DNA of 63,170 nucleotides from an uncultured Eubacteriales bacterium (lineage in GTDB: Bacteria; Bacillota; Clostridia; Christensenellales; CAG-138): contig CACWJZ010000007.1 of NCBI GenBank assembly GCA_902761365.1, positions 1-63,170 on the forward strand. Direction: 5' to 3'. The notes below the pieces were generated by a model. It did not search any database. It had not been told where the DNA came from and saw only the letters and a list, made by a program, of their open reading frames with translations. Shown one piece after another: positions 1 through 7,783 of the stretch (positions are counted from its first letter, which is position 1; each line of letters begins with the position of its first letter). Both the position numbers and the translations under genes were made by a program.

Positions 1-1083
1 GTTGATCTTGCCGCCCAGCGCGAACACCTTGGTGCCCTTGCTGCCCTCGGTGCCCATGGAAGCGAACCACTCGGCGCCCTTGAGGATGATCTGGGGGATA
101 TTGGCCAGGGTCTCCACGTTGTTGATGATGGTGGGCTGGCCGAAGAGGCCCTTGTTGGCGGGGAACGGAGGCTTGGTCTTGGGCTCGCCGCGGTTGCCCT
201 CGATGGAGGTCAAAAGCGCGGTCTCTTCGCCGCACACGAAGGCGCCGGCGCCGAGACGCACGTCGATGTCGAAGTCAAAGCCGGTGCCGAAGATGTCCTT
301 GCCCAACAAGCCGTATTCACGGGCCTGCTTGATGGCGATCTGGAGACGATGCACGGCGATGGGGTACTCAGCACGGACGTAGATGTAGCCCTGGTTCGCG
401 TTGATGGCATAGCCCGCGATGCACATGGCTTCCAGGATGGCGTGGGGATCGCCTTCCAGCACGGAACGATCCATGAACGCGCCGGGGTCGCCCTCGTCAG
501 CGTTGCAGACCACGTACTTGTGGGGGGTCTGGTTGACGGCCGCGAACTTCCACTTGAGGCCGGTGGGGAAGCCGGCGCCGCCACGGCCGCGCAGGCCGGA
601 CTTGGTGACCTCTTCGATGACCTGCTCACGGGTCATCTCGGTGAGGACCTTGCCCAGGGCGGAATAGCCGTCCATGGCGATGTACTCCTCGATGTCCTCC
701 GGGTTGATGACGCCGCAGTTGCGAAGCGCCACACGAAGCTGGGGCTTGTAGAACTCGATGTCCTTGAGGGTGGGGACCTCCACCTTTTGGCCGCCTTCGG
801 CATCGCGGTGCACCAGGCGCTCCACGATACGGCCCTTCAGCAGGTGCTCGGAAGCGATCTCGGGCACATCGGTGACCTTCACGCGGGAGTAGAACGTGCC
901 ATCGGGGTAGATGATCATGACGGGGCCCATCTCGCAAAGGCCGAAGCAACCGGTGCGGACGACCTTGACTTCATCCTGAAGGCCCAGTTTGACGATCTCA
1001 TTCTCCATGGCTTCGGCGATCTTGGGGCTGTCAGAAGAGGTACAGCCCGTGCCGCCACAGATCATTACATGCGTACGAATCAT
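1..1083 (-). CDS. hydB: Electron-bifurcating [FeFe]-hydrogenase / NADH dehydrogenase beta subunit (HydB/NuoF-like), 3' part outside window
   Basis: 361 codons are visible, and the frame is still open at the window edge, so the C-terminal part is missing. The product is the flavoprotein that moves electrons between NAD(H), FMN and Fe-S clusters in trimeric HydABC-type hydrogenases. The N-terminus is a thioredoxin-like [2Fe-2S] domain (C9, C14, C46, C50). After it comes the NuoF core with the FMN/NADH loop GRGGAGFPTG at residues 166-175 and the ADEGDPGAFMDR motif near residue 195. The N-terminal [2Fe-2S] extension is typical of HydB and absent from plain NuoF. It is the last visible gene of the operon that starts with hydC; the catalytic subunit hydA would be expected just beyond the edge. 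Confidence 0.9.
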   Translation of the reverse strand, partial: MIRTHVMICGGTGCTSSDSPKIAEAMENEIVKLGLQDEVKVVRTGCFGLCEMGPVMIIYPDGTFYSRVKVTDVPEIASEHLLKGRIVERLVHRDAEGGQKVEVPTLKDIEFYKPQLRVALRNCGVINPEDIEEYIAMDGYSALGKVLTEMTREQVIEEVTKSGLRGRGGAGFPTGLKWKFAAVNQTPHKYVVCNADEGDPGAFMDRSVLEGDPHAILEAMCIAGYAINANQGYIYVRAEYPIAVHRLQIAIKQAREYGLLGKDIFGTGFDFDIDVRLGAGAFVCGEETALLTSIEGNRGEPKTKPPFPANKGLFGQPTIINNVETLANIPQIILKGAEWFASMGTEGSKGTKVFALGGKIN

Positions 1084-1101
1084 TCTCAATATCCTCCGTT
1101 T

Positions 1102-1467
1102 TTATTCTGCGGCACCAATGGTGTATTCCGTGATGGGCTTCCCGCCAAGGATGTGCTCCTTGACGATCCGGGGGACCATAGCGGGCTTGACCTTCACATA
1201 GGTGACCCGCTCCTTGCCGCCCTCGAAGACCTCCACGATGGGCTCAAGGCGGCACATGCCGATGCAGCCGGTCTGGGTCACGGTGGCGTTGTCAGCGTGC
1301 TGCTTGCTGACTTCCTCCACAAAGGCATTGAGCACGGGACGGGCGCCGGCGGCGATGCCGCAGGTGGCCATGCCAACGACGATGCGGATGTCGCCTTCCT
1401 TCTCGCGGAGAGCGACCTTATCCTTCATTTTGTTCCGAATCGCTGCAAGTTCCTCAAGACTTTTCAT
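1102..1467 (-). CDS. Thioredoxin-like [2Fe-2S] ferredoxin-domain protein of the hydrogenase operon
   Basis: A 121-residue protein resembling the stand-alone [2Fe-2S] ferredoxin fold found beside HydB in Clostridia. Three cysteines are in place (C36 in MATCGIAAGA; C68 and C72 in TGCIGMC). The residue four places after C36, usually the fourth ligand in NuoE-type sites, is not Cys, so the cluster may have a different ligand or be absent. The start is set by a GGAAA-type ribosome site 6-9 nt before the ATG. It probably passes electrons to, or docks on, HydB, encoded 18 nt downstream. Role inferred from fold and position. Confidence 0.75.
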   Translation of the reverse strand: MKSLEELAAIRNKMKDKVALREKEGDIRIVVGMATCGIAAGARPVLNAFVEEVSKQHADNATVTQTGCIGMCRLEPIVEVFEGGKERVTYVKVKPAMVPRIVKEHILGGKPITEYTIGAAE

Positions 1468-1512
1468 AGTTGTTTTCCTTTCGTAGTTTTTGGTTATGTA
1501 GTAAGCTTTCGC

Positions 1513-2064
1513 CTAAAAACCGTATTGTTCGTTCAAACTCTCCCGGGCCCATTCCAGGACCTCGAAGCTGTTGAGCGGTATCTCGTCTCCCAGGGCCTCC
1601 CTCATCTCCCGTGTGTCCAGATGGACCGTTTCCCCCCGGGGCAGTTCATGCTCGAAGAGGAAATCCACCTGAGGACAACCCTGAATGAGACTGATCAGCG
1701 TGGACACCACGTCCCCCAAGGGCGTGAAGTCCATATGATTCTTGTAGAAGAAAGCGGAAATGACGGTTCCGTGATCCTCCGGGTGCATGTCCCTCGTTTT
1801 GGAATCGATGGTCAATTCACCGCCGGTCTGCTCCGCCGCCAGCTTGAACAGGGGGATACCCATGCCAACCTTGCGGGTTTTGCGCGTGGTGGAGAAGGGG
1901 TCCATCACCGTGGCCAGGAATTCCGGTGACATGCCTCTGCCATCGTCCTCGATGGTGATGCGCAGCGTCTCCTCCGTTTCGGCCAGCAGGATCTTGATCA
2001 GGCTGGCCTCCGCCGAGATGGAGTTCTGCACGATGTCCAGGATGTTCAGCGACAGTTCTTTCAT
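1513..2064 (-). CDS. GHKL (histidine-kinase-like) ATPase domain protein in hydrogenase operon
   Basis: A 183-residue protein with only the Bergerat ATP-binding fold: an N box around residues 10-20 (DIVQNSISAEAS), the G1 motif DDGRGM and the G2 motif VGMGIPLFK. There is no dimerisation/phosphoacceptor helix bundle and no membrane segment, so it is not a complete sensor kinase. The C-terminal 70 residues are specific to this group. It is the second GHKL ATPase in the operon, and its start overlaps the stop of the upstream PHP gene by 4 nt, so the two are probably translationally coupled. Proteins of this kind recur next to clostridial HydABC genes; a regulatory role is likely but unproven. Confidence 0.75.
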   Translation of the reverse strand: MKELSLNILDIVQNSISAEASLIKILLAETEETLRITIEDDGRGMSPEFLATVMDPFSTTRKTRKVGMGIPLFKLAAEQTGGELTIDSKTRDMHPEDHGTVISAFFYKNHMDFTPLGDVVSTLISLIQGCPQVDFLFEHELPRGETVHLDTREMREALGDEIPLNSFEVLEWARESLNEQYGF

Positions 2065-2780
2065 GATTTCTTCTCCAGCATGGCAAAGAGTGCTTTGCGA
2101 ATGGCCTCCTCCCCCGCCTCCGGGTCTACATCCAGATGCACACAGAAGCTGCCGTCGCTGATCTCCCAGAGCCGATGAGCGTCTGAGGAGACCAGGATCC
2201 TCCGTCCCTCCGCCAAGTCACGCTTGTCCTCGTCATGGACCTCCGCCAGGGTGAACACAGGTTCCTCCGGGAAGAAGCCCAGCACCGCCAGCAGCCCGTT
2301 GGCCTCCCGGTCGATATGGGCCGGGTAGCAAACCCCGCCCAGGGACCGGACCAGCTTCGCCCCCTCCTCGATGGAAAGGGAGGTGGCCGCAGGCAGGAAC
2401 CAGGGATCGTTGCCCATGGGCACGTCCTCCGCCCCCATGATGATCTGCTCACCGAAGATAGCGGGCTTGTTCCGGATCTTCATCCGCTTCTCCTCCACCG
2501 CCTTGTCGAACGCCAGAGCCGTTTCGAGCTCCGGGAACAGACAGACCATGTGGACGTCCTCCGCCGTGGTCAGCTCCATGCCCGGGACGGGCACGATGCC
2601 GTAGGCCTGGCAGGCGGCAAAGAAGGCCGGACAGTTCTTGGCGGTGTTGTGATCCGTCAGCGCCATGATCTTCAGCCCATTCAGATACCCCATCCCCGCG
2701 ATGTTGCAGGGCGTCATATCGTCCTCTCCACAGGGGGAAAGGCAGGAATGGATGTGCAGATCGACGGCGAAGGCGTTCAT
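2061..2780 (-). CDS. PHP-domain metal-dependent phosphoesterase
   Basis: 239 residues. The PHP signature is present: DLHIHSCLSPCG at residues 7-18, ALTDHN about residue 40, and further metal-binding His/Asp in PAHID and SSDAHR. PHP domains hydrolyse phosphoester bonds in polymerase-linked, phosphatase or nucleotide-processing enzymes; the substrate here is unknown. The start is the ATG that overlaps the preceding stop as ATGA; a longer in-frame extension upstream would run into the previous gene. Found within the hydrogenase operon, between a DRTGG-type protein and a GHKL ATPase. Confidence 0.8.
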   Translation of the reverse strand: MNAFAVDLHIHSCLSPCGEDDMTPCNIAGMGYLNGLKIMALTDHNTAKNCPAFFAACQAYGIVPVPGMELTTAEDVHMVCLFPELETALAFDKAVEEKRMKIRNKPAIFGEQIIMGAEDVPMGNDPWFLPAATSLSIEEGAKLVRSLGGVCYPAHIDREANGLLAVLGFFPEEPVFTLAEVHDEDKRDLAEGRRILVSSDAHRLWEISDGSFCVHLDVDPEAGEEAIRKALFAMLEKKS

Positions 2781-3103
2781 GAGAGCAACGCGGATACCTT
2801 GGCACACAGGTCGAAGACCGACAGAGGGGACCGGTAGAAGTTGAGATCGTTGTCTACCGCCGCCTCCAGGGCCGCATCGTCAGGCGTCACGTCCTCGGCG
2901 AAGATGACCATGGCCGCGTCCGTCAGAGAGCAGACCGCGGGCACGTTCCGGTTGGACATGATGGTGATCCAGCAGTCGCCGCTTTCGGCCCGACCCATGA
3001 CCCAACTCAGCAAATCGCCCGCGTAACCACCGGTGACCGGCCGATCCTCGGCTTCATGAAGGGGGGTCAGCCCCAATGCATCCCTGATCTCAAAGACGGT
3101 CAT
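2777..3103 (-). CDS. DRTGG-like small regulatory-domain protein
   Basis: 108 residues, similar in size and fold pattern to DRTGG domains (a small alpha/beta domain often found with CBS or phosphotransacetylase modules). The region RPVTGGYAGDLLSWVM resembles the TGG core. ATGA overlaps on both sides tie it to the hydrogenase-like gene upstream and the PHP gene downstream. A second member of the same class sits at 4843-5181, so the operon has two paralogous DRTGG-type proteins flanking the hydrogenase-like sensor. Ligand unknown. Confidence 0.65.
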   Translation of the reverse strand: MTVFEIRDALGLTPLHEAEDRPVTGGYAGDLLSWVMGRAESGDCWITIMSNRNVPAVCSLTDAAMVIFAEDVTPDDAALEAAVDNDLNFYRSPLSVFDLCAKVSALLS

Positions 3104-4389
3104 GATTTCTTCTCCATTTCGCTCATCAGATTCTTCAACTGCTCCCGCATATGGACGATGCACTCATCGATGTTGGCCTCGCCCTTCACCACATCCTCCG
3201 CGAAGGCGCGACAGTTGGGGGCGCCGCAGGAGCCACAGTCCAGGGCCGGCAGGCTTTCATGGATGTTCTCGATGTCCGCCATCATGCGGATGGACTCGAA
3301 CCGGCTCACGTTCAGGGCCGAGACGTTGGCGAAGGTGGCCGGCTTCACGGTCATGATCTCCTCCGGCACGTCCACATTCCCGCTCTGACGGGGCACGTGG
3401 TTGAGACTCACCGGCATGTACCGCCGCAGGGTCTGCAAGCGGACCTGGGCGATGTAGGGGTTTTCCACCGTGAGCACGCCGCCCACGCAGCCACCGCTGC
3501 AGGCATCAAGCTCGGCAAAGTCCACACTGGGGAAACTACCCATTTCGATGCTGTCCAGCACGCGGATCACGTTCTCGATGCCGTCCGCCGCCAGGTATCG
3601 GTCGTTCATCAATGCGGAGCCCTCGCCACCGGAGGAGGCCCAGCCAAGGCCGATCATGCCGGTCTCGCTGGTAGCCTTCGGCGTTCCTTTGAGCTTAAGG
3701 GCGTTGAGGAGCTTGAAATACACCTCGCTGATGGCCACCACGTAGTCCACGCAGGGGGTCTCGTCCTCCTTGCCTCCGTTCTTCACCCAGCTGAACTTGG
3801 CCGGGCAGGGGCTGATGAACACGGTCCTGATATCGTCTGGCTTCAGCTCCGGATGCTTCTTCAGCGCCTCCTCTTTGGCCATGCGCCCTGCAAGCTCGAT
3901 GGGGGGCATCAGGGGCACGATATGGTCGATGAGGGACGGGAAGCGGATGGTGATGAGACGCACCACCACAGGGCAGGCTGAACTGATAGCGGGACGAGGA
4001 ATATCGGGTCGCTTCATGTAGCGCCGGGTGTACTCGGTGATGATTTCCGCACAGCGGGAGACCTCGAACACGTCGTTGAAGCCCATGTCCAGGAGTCCCT
4101 GGAGCACGTAGTCCACGTCGGTCACGTTGATGAACTGCCCGAAGAGAGAGGGCGCCGGTAGGGCGATCAGATACTTGGAACGATCAAGATCCTCCAGGGT
4201 GTCGCAGATGGCCCGCTTGGCCTTGTAAGGACAGACTCGGATACACTCGCCGCAATCGATGCACTGGATGGCGTTGATCACGGCATGTCCGTCACGGATG
4301 CGGATAGCTTCCGTCGGGCAGCGCCTCAAACAGTGGGTGCAGCCCTTGCATTTATCCAGATCCAGTGAAACGGAGTGCCTGTATTCCAT
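3100..4389 (-). CDS. Sensory-type [FeFe]-hydrogenase homologue (H-cluster domain plus C-terminal [4Fe-4S] domain)
   Basis: 429 residues. The N-terminus carries two [4Fe-4S] ferredoxin motifs (C14/C17/C20/C24 and C43/C46/C49/C53). The H-cluster domain keeps all four cubane ligands: C139 in SSACP, C195 in SPCPAK, and C297/C301 in DACSGGCVGG. The catalytic proton-relay Cys of the usual TSCCP motif is Ala138, a change known from slow, sensory HydS-type enzymes. The C-terminus has a further Fe-S motif (C385, C388, C393, C410) but no PAS domain. The second possible start was chosen because GGGAAGAGGAAAG precedes it; a GTG 24 nt upstream overlapping the previous stop is an alternative. Probably an H2 or redox sensor signalling through the adjacent ATPases. 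Confidence 0.85.
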   Translation of the reverse strand: MEYRHSVSLDLDKCKGCTHCLRRCPTEAIRIRDGHAVINAIQCIDCGECIRVCPYKAKRAICDTLEDLDRSKYLIALPAPSLFGQFINVTDVDYVLQGLLDMGFNDVFEVSRCAEIITEYTRRYMKRPDIPRPAISSACPVVVRLITIRFPSLIDHIVPLMPPIELAGRMAKEEALKKHPELKPDDIRTVFISPCPAKFSWVKNGGKEDETPCVDYVVAISEVYFKLLNALKLKGTPKATSETGMIGLGWASSGGEGSALMNDRYLAADGIENVIRVLDSIEMGSFPSVDFAELDACSGGCVGGVLTVENPYIAQVRLQTLRRYMPVSLNHVPRQSGNVDVPEEIMTVKPATFANVSALNVSRFESIRMMADIENIHESLPALDCGSCGAPNCRAFAEDVVKGEANIDECIVHMREQLKNLMSEMEKKS

Positions 4390-4409
4390 GCTTTCCTCTT
4401 CCCGATTGA

Positions 4410-4838
4410 TCACTTGTTCTCAAATCCAAGCTCGATGGTCGTCCCCTGTCCCACAACGCTGTCGATATGGAAGGTGTCAGAGTACCGCTTCATGTTGGGC
4501 AACCCCATGCCGGCACCGAAGCCCAGAGCACGGATGTTGTCAGGCGCGGTGGAATAGCCTTCCTGCATGGCCTGCTCCACATCCTTGATGCCGGGGCCGG
4601 TGTCCTTCAGCACGATCCGAATGGTCGTGTCATCCACGAAGATGTCGGCGTCGCCGCCGTTGGCGTGGATGACCATGTTGATCTCTCCCTCGTACATGGC
4701 GATGGAGACCCGCCGGATCGTCTCCGGAGAACAGCCCAACTGCCGAAGCAGGCGCTTCACCTTGACGGAGGCTTCCCCCGCAGAGGTGAAATTTCCCCCG
4801 TCCACGTTGTAATGCACATGCAATGGTTCAGCGCTCAT
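4410..4838 (-). CDS. RsbW/SpoIIAB-like anti-sigma-type ATPase
   Basis: 142 residues forming one GHKL ATPase domain of the serine-kinase/anti-sigma class: N box EGEINMVIHANGG, G1 box DTGPGI, and G2 box GAGMGLPNMKRYSD. Known relatives bind sigma factors or phosphorylate anti-sigma-factor antagonists. No sigma factor or STAS-domain antagonist is visible in the operon, so the partner may be the hydrogenase-like sensor encoded immediately downstream. An AGGTGA ribosome site lies 5 nt before the ATG. Confidence 0.8.
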   Translation of the reverse strand: MSAEPLHVHYNVDGGNFTSAGEASVKVKRLLRQLGCSPETIRRVSIAMYEGEINMVIHANGGDADIFVDDTTIRIVLKDTGPGIKDVEQAMQEGYSTAPDNIRALGFGAGMGLPNMKRYSDTFHIDSVVGQGTTIELGFENK

Positions 4839-4842
4839 GGGA

Positions 4843-5181
4843 TCACCTGTGCAGTCCCGCTTCGTAAAGCTTCCCGCTCGCCTCGTACATGGTTAGAGCG
4901 GTGGCTAAAACGGCGATATGGCTCAGTTTTGCGAGTGCCACCACTTCCTCCGCAGGCTCTTTGCCTCGAACGAAAAGGATGCAGCTCATGTCCAACATCA
5001 GTGCGGTACGCACGGCCTGAGGATTGTTAAGCCCCGTGAGGAGCAACGCCTGATCCTGCGCGTAGGCAAGGACGTCACTCATCATGTCGCTGCTGAAAGC
5101 GGAATCGATATCCTCTTCCAGCATCTCCTCTCCCGTATACACCTTTGCACCGACCAGGCGGGCGACTTCTTCTAACTTCAT
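4843..5181 (-). CDS. DRTGG-domain protein of hydrogenase operon
   Basis: 112 residues, beginning MKLEEVARLVGAKV, the usual opening of DRTGG-type domains that follow a short helix. The body predicts alternating strands and helices with no catalytic motif. It lies 7 nt after hydC and 4 nt before the RsbW-like ATPase gene. DRTGG domains are thought to bind small ligands or mediate dimerisation; this one may be the input module for the ATPase. Paralogous in class to 2777-3103. Confidence 0.7.
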   Translation of the reverse strand: MKLEEVARLVGAKVYTGEEMLEEDIDSAFSSDMMSDVLAYAQDQALLLTGLNNPQAVRTALMLDMSCILFVRGKEPAEEVVALAKLSHIAVLATALTMYEASGKLYEAGLHR

Positions 5182-5188
5182 AGGAGTG

Positions 5189-5689
5189 TTACTCGGCGCG
5201 GACCTTATCGATGATGCCCTTTACATCGGCGGGGACCAGACGGCCATAGACCTGGTCGTCGATCATCATAACAGGTGCGAGGCCGCAGCAGCCCAGGCAG
5301 CGAGCTGCTTCCAGCGTGAACATGCCGTCCGGCGTGGTATGGCCGGCAGACACGCCCAAAAGCTTCACCAGCTCGTCCAGAACGTCCTGGGAACCCTTCA
5401 CGTAACAAGCCGTTCCGAGGCAGACACGGATCAGATGCTTTCCCTTCGGCTCCAGGCTGAACCAGGCGTAGAAGGTGGAAACGCCATAGACCTGTTCGAG
5501 GGAGCAACCCAGCCCCTCAGCGATCATCGTCTGCACCTCTATGGGCAGATACCCATAGATATCCTGCGCCTTCTGCATTACAGGCATCAGAGCGCCGGGC
5601 TTCCCCTTGTGATCCGCAATGACCTTTTTGAGCTCGGCTTCCTGTTCCGCCGTGCCGGTGAATGGGATCGTGGTCTTCGTACTAGTCAT
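5189..5689 (-). CDS. hydC: Hydrogenase/NADH dehydrogenase gamma subunit (HydC/NuoE-like)
   Basis: 166 residues. A helical N-terminal domain is followed by a thioredoxin-like domain whose [2Fe-2S] ligands are all visible: C90 and C95 (VCLGTACYVKG), C131 and C135 (CLGCCGLAP). This is the small subunit that partners HydB in bifurcating hydrogenases. The start was set to the second ATG because GGAGG lies 6 nt before it; the first ATG overlaps the Shine-Dalgarno itself. First gene of the operon, about 85 nt downstream of a strong promoter. Confidence 0.9.
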   Translation of the reverse strand: MTSTKTTIPFTGTAEQEAELKKVIADHKGKPGALMPVMQKAQDIYGYLPIEVQTMIAEGLGCSLEQVYGVSTFYAWFSLEPKGKHLIRVCLGTACYVKGSQDVLDELVKLLGVSAGHTTPDGMFTLEAARCLGCCGLAPVMMIDDQVYGRLVPADVKGIIDKVRAE

Positions 5690-5774
5690 ACACATCCTCC
5701 TTCATTGTATTGTTTCGGATTACCACGGATATAAAACAACCGCCTTTTGCATAAAGGCACATTGTTACAAACGT

Positions 5775-5803
5775 ATTTTATCACAAACAATTTGACTTGC
5801 CAA
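5775..5803 (-). promoter_or_regulatory. SigA-type promoter of the hydrogenase operon
   Basis: On the minus strand, TTGGCA and TAAAAT are separated by 17 nt. The -10 lies inside an imperfect dyad whose outer arms are ATTGTT and AACAAT (5761-5791). A second short palindrome, TTAGCA-CT-TGCTAA, lies just upstream of the -35 at 5808-5821. Either could be an operator, but neither matches a regulator I can name. The region 5696-5955 holds this promoter and the divergent one and nothing else recognisable. Confidence 0.7.
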
Positions 5804-5888
5804 TAGATTAGCACTTGCTAACCGATGCATTTGAACAGAAATTCTACATGATAAAAATAAAAAAAAACCGGTTTGGCAGAATTAGGGC

Positions 5889-5917
5889 TTTCAAAATGCC
5901 AAATAGTGGAGTATACT
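5889..5917 (+). promoter_or_regulatory. Possible promoter for the SH3-domain protein gene
   Basis: A good -10 hexamer TATACT at 5912-5917 is preceded at 17 nt by a poor -35 (TTTCAA). The start codon is 38 nt further downstream with AAGAGG before it. Divergent to the hydrogenase-operon promoter. Confidence 0.4.
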
Positions 5918-5955
5918 ATGTTTGTGAAATATTGAACAAGGAAAGAGGAATATTT

Positions 5956-6765
5956 ATGGCTAAACGTAAAAAGCTGGTCATCACCCGGGAAGGCTATCTT
6001 CTTTTAGCTGCTATAGGGATCTTGATCCTGGCTCTCATCATCATCGCCGTCGCCACGAAGGGGTTCGGTTCATGCAGCGGCAAGGAAAAGGCCGCTGTGG
6101 CAAGTCCCTCCATCGCCCCCTCTGAGTATCATCCTGCACCCACTTTCACGCCCAAGCCGACGCCTGAGCAGGTTGAGATCACGGAGGTGGAAACGCCTGC
6201 GCCTGAAACACCGGCCGCCAATGCAACCGATTCGCCCGCGCCCACCGTCACCCTTTCCGATGATCCTGGTGCTCTGACAGAGCCCACCGCGGAGATGATC
6301 GCCGGAGCAGCGGACGGGAAGCTCATCAAGAGCGGCGTGCGGATGCGTCAAGGGCCCAGCACCGACACCACGATCATCGCCACAGGTCTCAAGAGCGGCA
6401 CCAAGGTAACCGTATATGCCGAGGACGGTGACTTCTACTTCCTGCTGGTGAATGAGACAAAGAAGTATGGCTATATCTCCAAGCAGTTCGTCAAGCTTCT
6501 TTCCGTCTTAGGCGAGACCTCTTCCGGCAATGACCAACCCGAAGGCACTGTGCGCGGTACCGTCACTGCCGCCAACCTGGCGCTTCGTGAGGGCCCCAGC
6601 GTGACCAGCAAACACATTGAAAACTACTATGAAGGCAAGCTGGTTTACATCTACTATCAGGAGGGCGAATACTACTACGTGCTGGTGGCCGGCACCGAGA
6701 TGAAGGGGTACATGTCCGCTCAGTTCGTCAAAGCGGATGGCGAGGTGCCCAAGAAGGAAGGCTGA
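5956..6765 (+). CDS. Membrane-anchored protein with two bacterial SH3 domains
   Basis: 269 residues. A short basic N-terminus (MAKRKKLVITREG) precedes one transmembrane segment (about residues 16-36, LLLAAIGILILALIIIAVA). A Pro/Thr/Ala-rich linker with repeated TP and AP follows, to about residue 110. Two SH3_3-type repeats come next, each with a V-x-M/L-R-x-GPS core (GVRMRQGPST and NLALREGPSV). Such domains usually bind the cell wall outside the membrane. The start was chosen at the ATG preceded by AAGAGG; an upstream in-frame extension overlaps the promoter. Monocistronic, followed by a terminator. Confidence 0.8.
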   Translation: MAKRKKLVITREGYLLLAAIGILILALIIIAVATKGFGSCSGKEKAAVASPSIAPSEYHPAPTFTPKPTPEQVEITEVETPAPETPAANATDSPAPTVTLSDDPGALTEPTAEMIAGAADGKLIKSGVRMRQGPSTDTTIIATGLKSGTKVTVYAEDGDFYFLLVNETKKYGYISKQFVKLLSVLGETSSGNDQPEGTVRGTVTAANLALREGPSVTSKHIENYYEGKLVYIYYQEGEYYYVLVAGTEMKGYMSAQFVKADGEVPKKEG

Positions 6766-6783
6766 TCGATCCGTCAAAATGCA

Positions 6784-6818
6784 ACGGACCCCCTTGTGGA
6801 AAAGGAGGCCCGTTTTTT
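6784..6818 (+). terminator. Rho-independent terminator after the SH3 protein gene
   Basis: A 12-bp stem with two mismatches (6784-6795 with 6802-6813) is followed by six T residues. It lies 18 nt after the stop codon and abuts the 3' end of the converging ttcA-type gene. Confidence 0.8.
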
Positions 6819-7614
6819 ATTCCTCTGCATCGTCCCGATTCGCCGGAACGTTCTTCTCCGTCACCGGACCTTCGAACAGCGGATGGTCATATCGAAGGCG
6901 CATCCGGTCCCATAGGCCGTACTTCTCCGTGTTGGCGATGGCGTGGATCATCTTCTCCTCCACGTCCGGCACCAGGGTGGAGAGATATTTGACCAATTCT
7001 TTGGCTTCCTCCCGCTTGGTGTGACCGGCTGCCGGGCAGTTGGCCTTCTGCACGGGCAGTTCCCGCTGCCGGGCCACGGAGAGCGCGTGCTTCTCCGGCA
7101 GGAACACCAGGGGCCGGATCACGGTCACGTCGGAGCGAGATAGATACGTCACCGGGGCGAAGGTGTTCACCCGGCCCTCATACAGCAGGCTCATGAAAAA
7201 CGTCTCGATCACGTCCTCCCGGTTGTGCCCCAAAGCTACCTTGTTGCAGCCCCGGTCCCGGGCAGCGTTGTTGAGGGCGCCCCGGCGGAGCTTGGCGCAT
7301 AGGGCACAAGGGCTCTTCTCCTGGCGAATGTTGAAGACCACGTCCCCGATATCCGTTTTGATCAGGGAGTAGTCCATGCCGATCCGCTCCGCAAAGGCGG
7401 TCACGGCGGACCAATCCTGCTCCACGATGCCCAAATCCAGCGTGACGGCGCATACCTCGAATTTTGTTTTGGAAAACCGCTGATACAGTTTCAGGGCCTC
7501 CATCAGCAGCAGGGAGTCCTTCCCCCCCGATACGCCGATGCACACCTTGTCCCCATCCTCAAACAGATGGTATCTTTCATCCGCACGCCGGATGCTGCCC
7601 AGTACCCGCTTCAT
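6817..7614 (-). CDS. TtcA/TilS-family PP-loop ATPase, probable tRNA thiolation enzyme
   Basis: 265 residues. The PP-loop SGGKDS sits near residue 28, and the family motif CxxC appears as CALCAKLRRGALN, followed by LGHNREDV. This matches the TtcA group, which thiolates cytidine-32 of tRNA using a [4Fe-4S] cluster. Clostridial homologues are of uncertain specificity. The start at 7614 gives the family-typical opening MKRVLGSIRRAD; an upstream GTG lies at the -10 box of the promoter and cannot be in the mRNA. Transcribed alone. Confidence 0.8.
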   Translation of the reverse strand: MKRVLGSIRRADERYHLFEDGDKVCIGVSGGKDSLLLMEALKLYQRFSKTKFEVCAVTLDLGIVEQDWSAVTAFAERIGMDYSLIKTDIGDVVFNIRQEKSPCALCAKLRRGALNNAARDRGCNKVALGHNREDVIETFFMSLLYEGRVNTFAPVTYLSRSDVTVIRPLVFLPEKHALSVARQRELPVQKANCPAAGHTKREEAKELVKYLSTLVPDVEEKMIHAIANTEKYGLWDRMRLRYDHPLFEGPVTEKNVPANRDDAEE

Positions 7615-7644
7615 TTTATGCTGCCCTTTCGGTTCGATTTTTTT

Positions 7645-7673
7645 AGTATACACGCTCCGCCTTCCCCTGTAAA
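7645..7673 (-). promoter_or_regulatory. SigA-type promoter of the ttcA-like gene
   Basis: Minus-strand TTTACA-17 nt-TATACT, about 30 nt before the chosen start codon. It fixes the start of the downstream gene. Confidence 0.75.
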
Positions 7674-7783
7674 GAAAAACTGCAGGATGTTATGAAATTG
7701 TCAATTTTTCTTATTCCCCTGCATTTTTCGCCGGAACATGCTATACTATGGAAACAAATGGCAGGAAAAAGGAGGAAACGGTC

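Noticed and set aside
5761..5791. Rex-type redox operator over the hydrogenase promoter
   Set aside because: Outer arms ATTGTT/AACAAT are there, but the spacing (19 nt) does not fit the 18-bp Rex site; kept only as a possible dyad in the promoter entry.
5808..5821. TTAGCA-CT-TGCTAA palindrome as a CIRCE (HrcA) element
   Set aside because: CIRCE needs TTAGCACTC and GAGTGCTAA arms separated by 9 nt; this is a short 14-bp palindrome upstream of a hydrogenase operon, not a chaperone gene.
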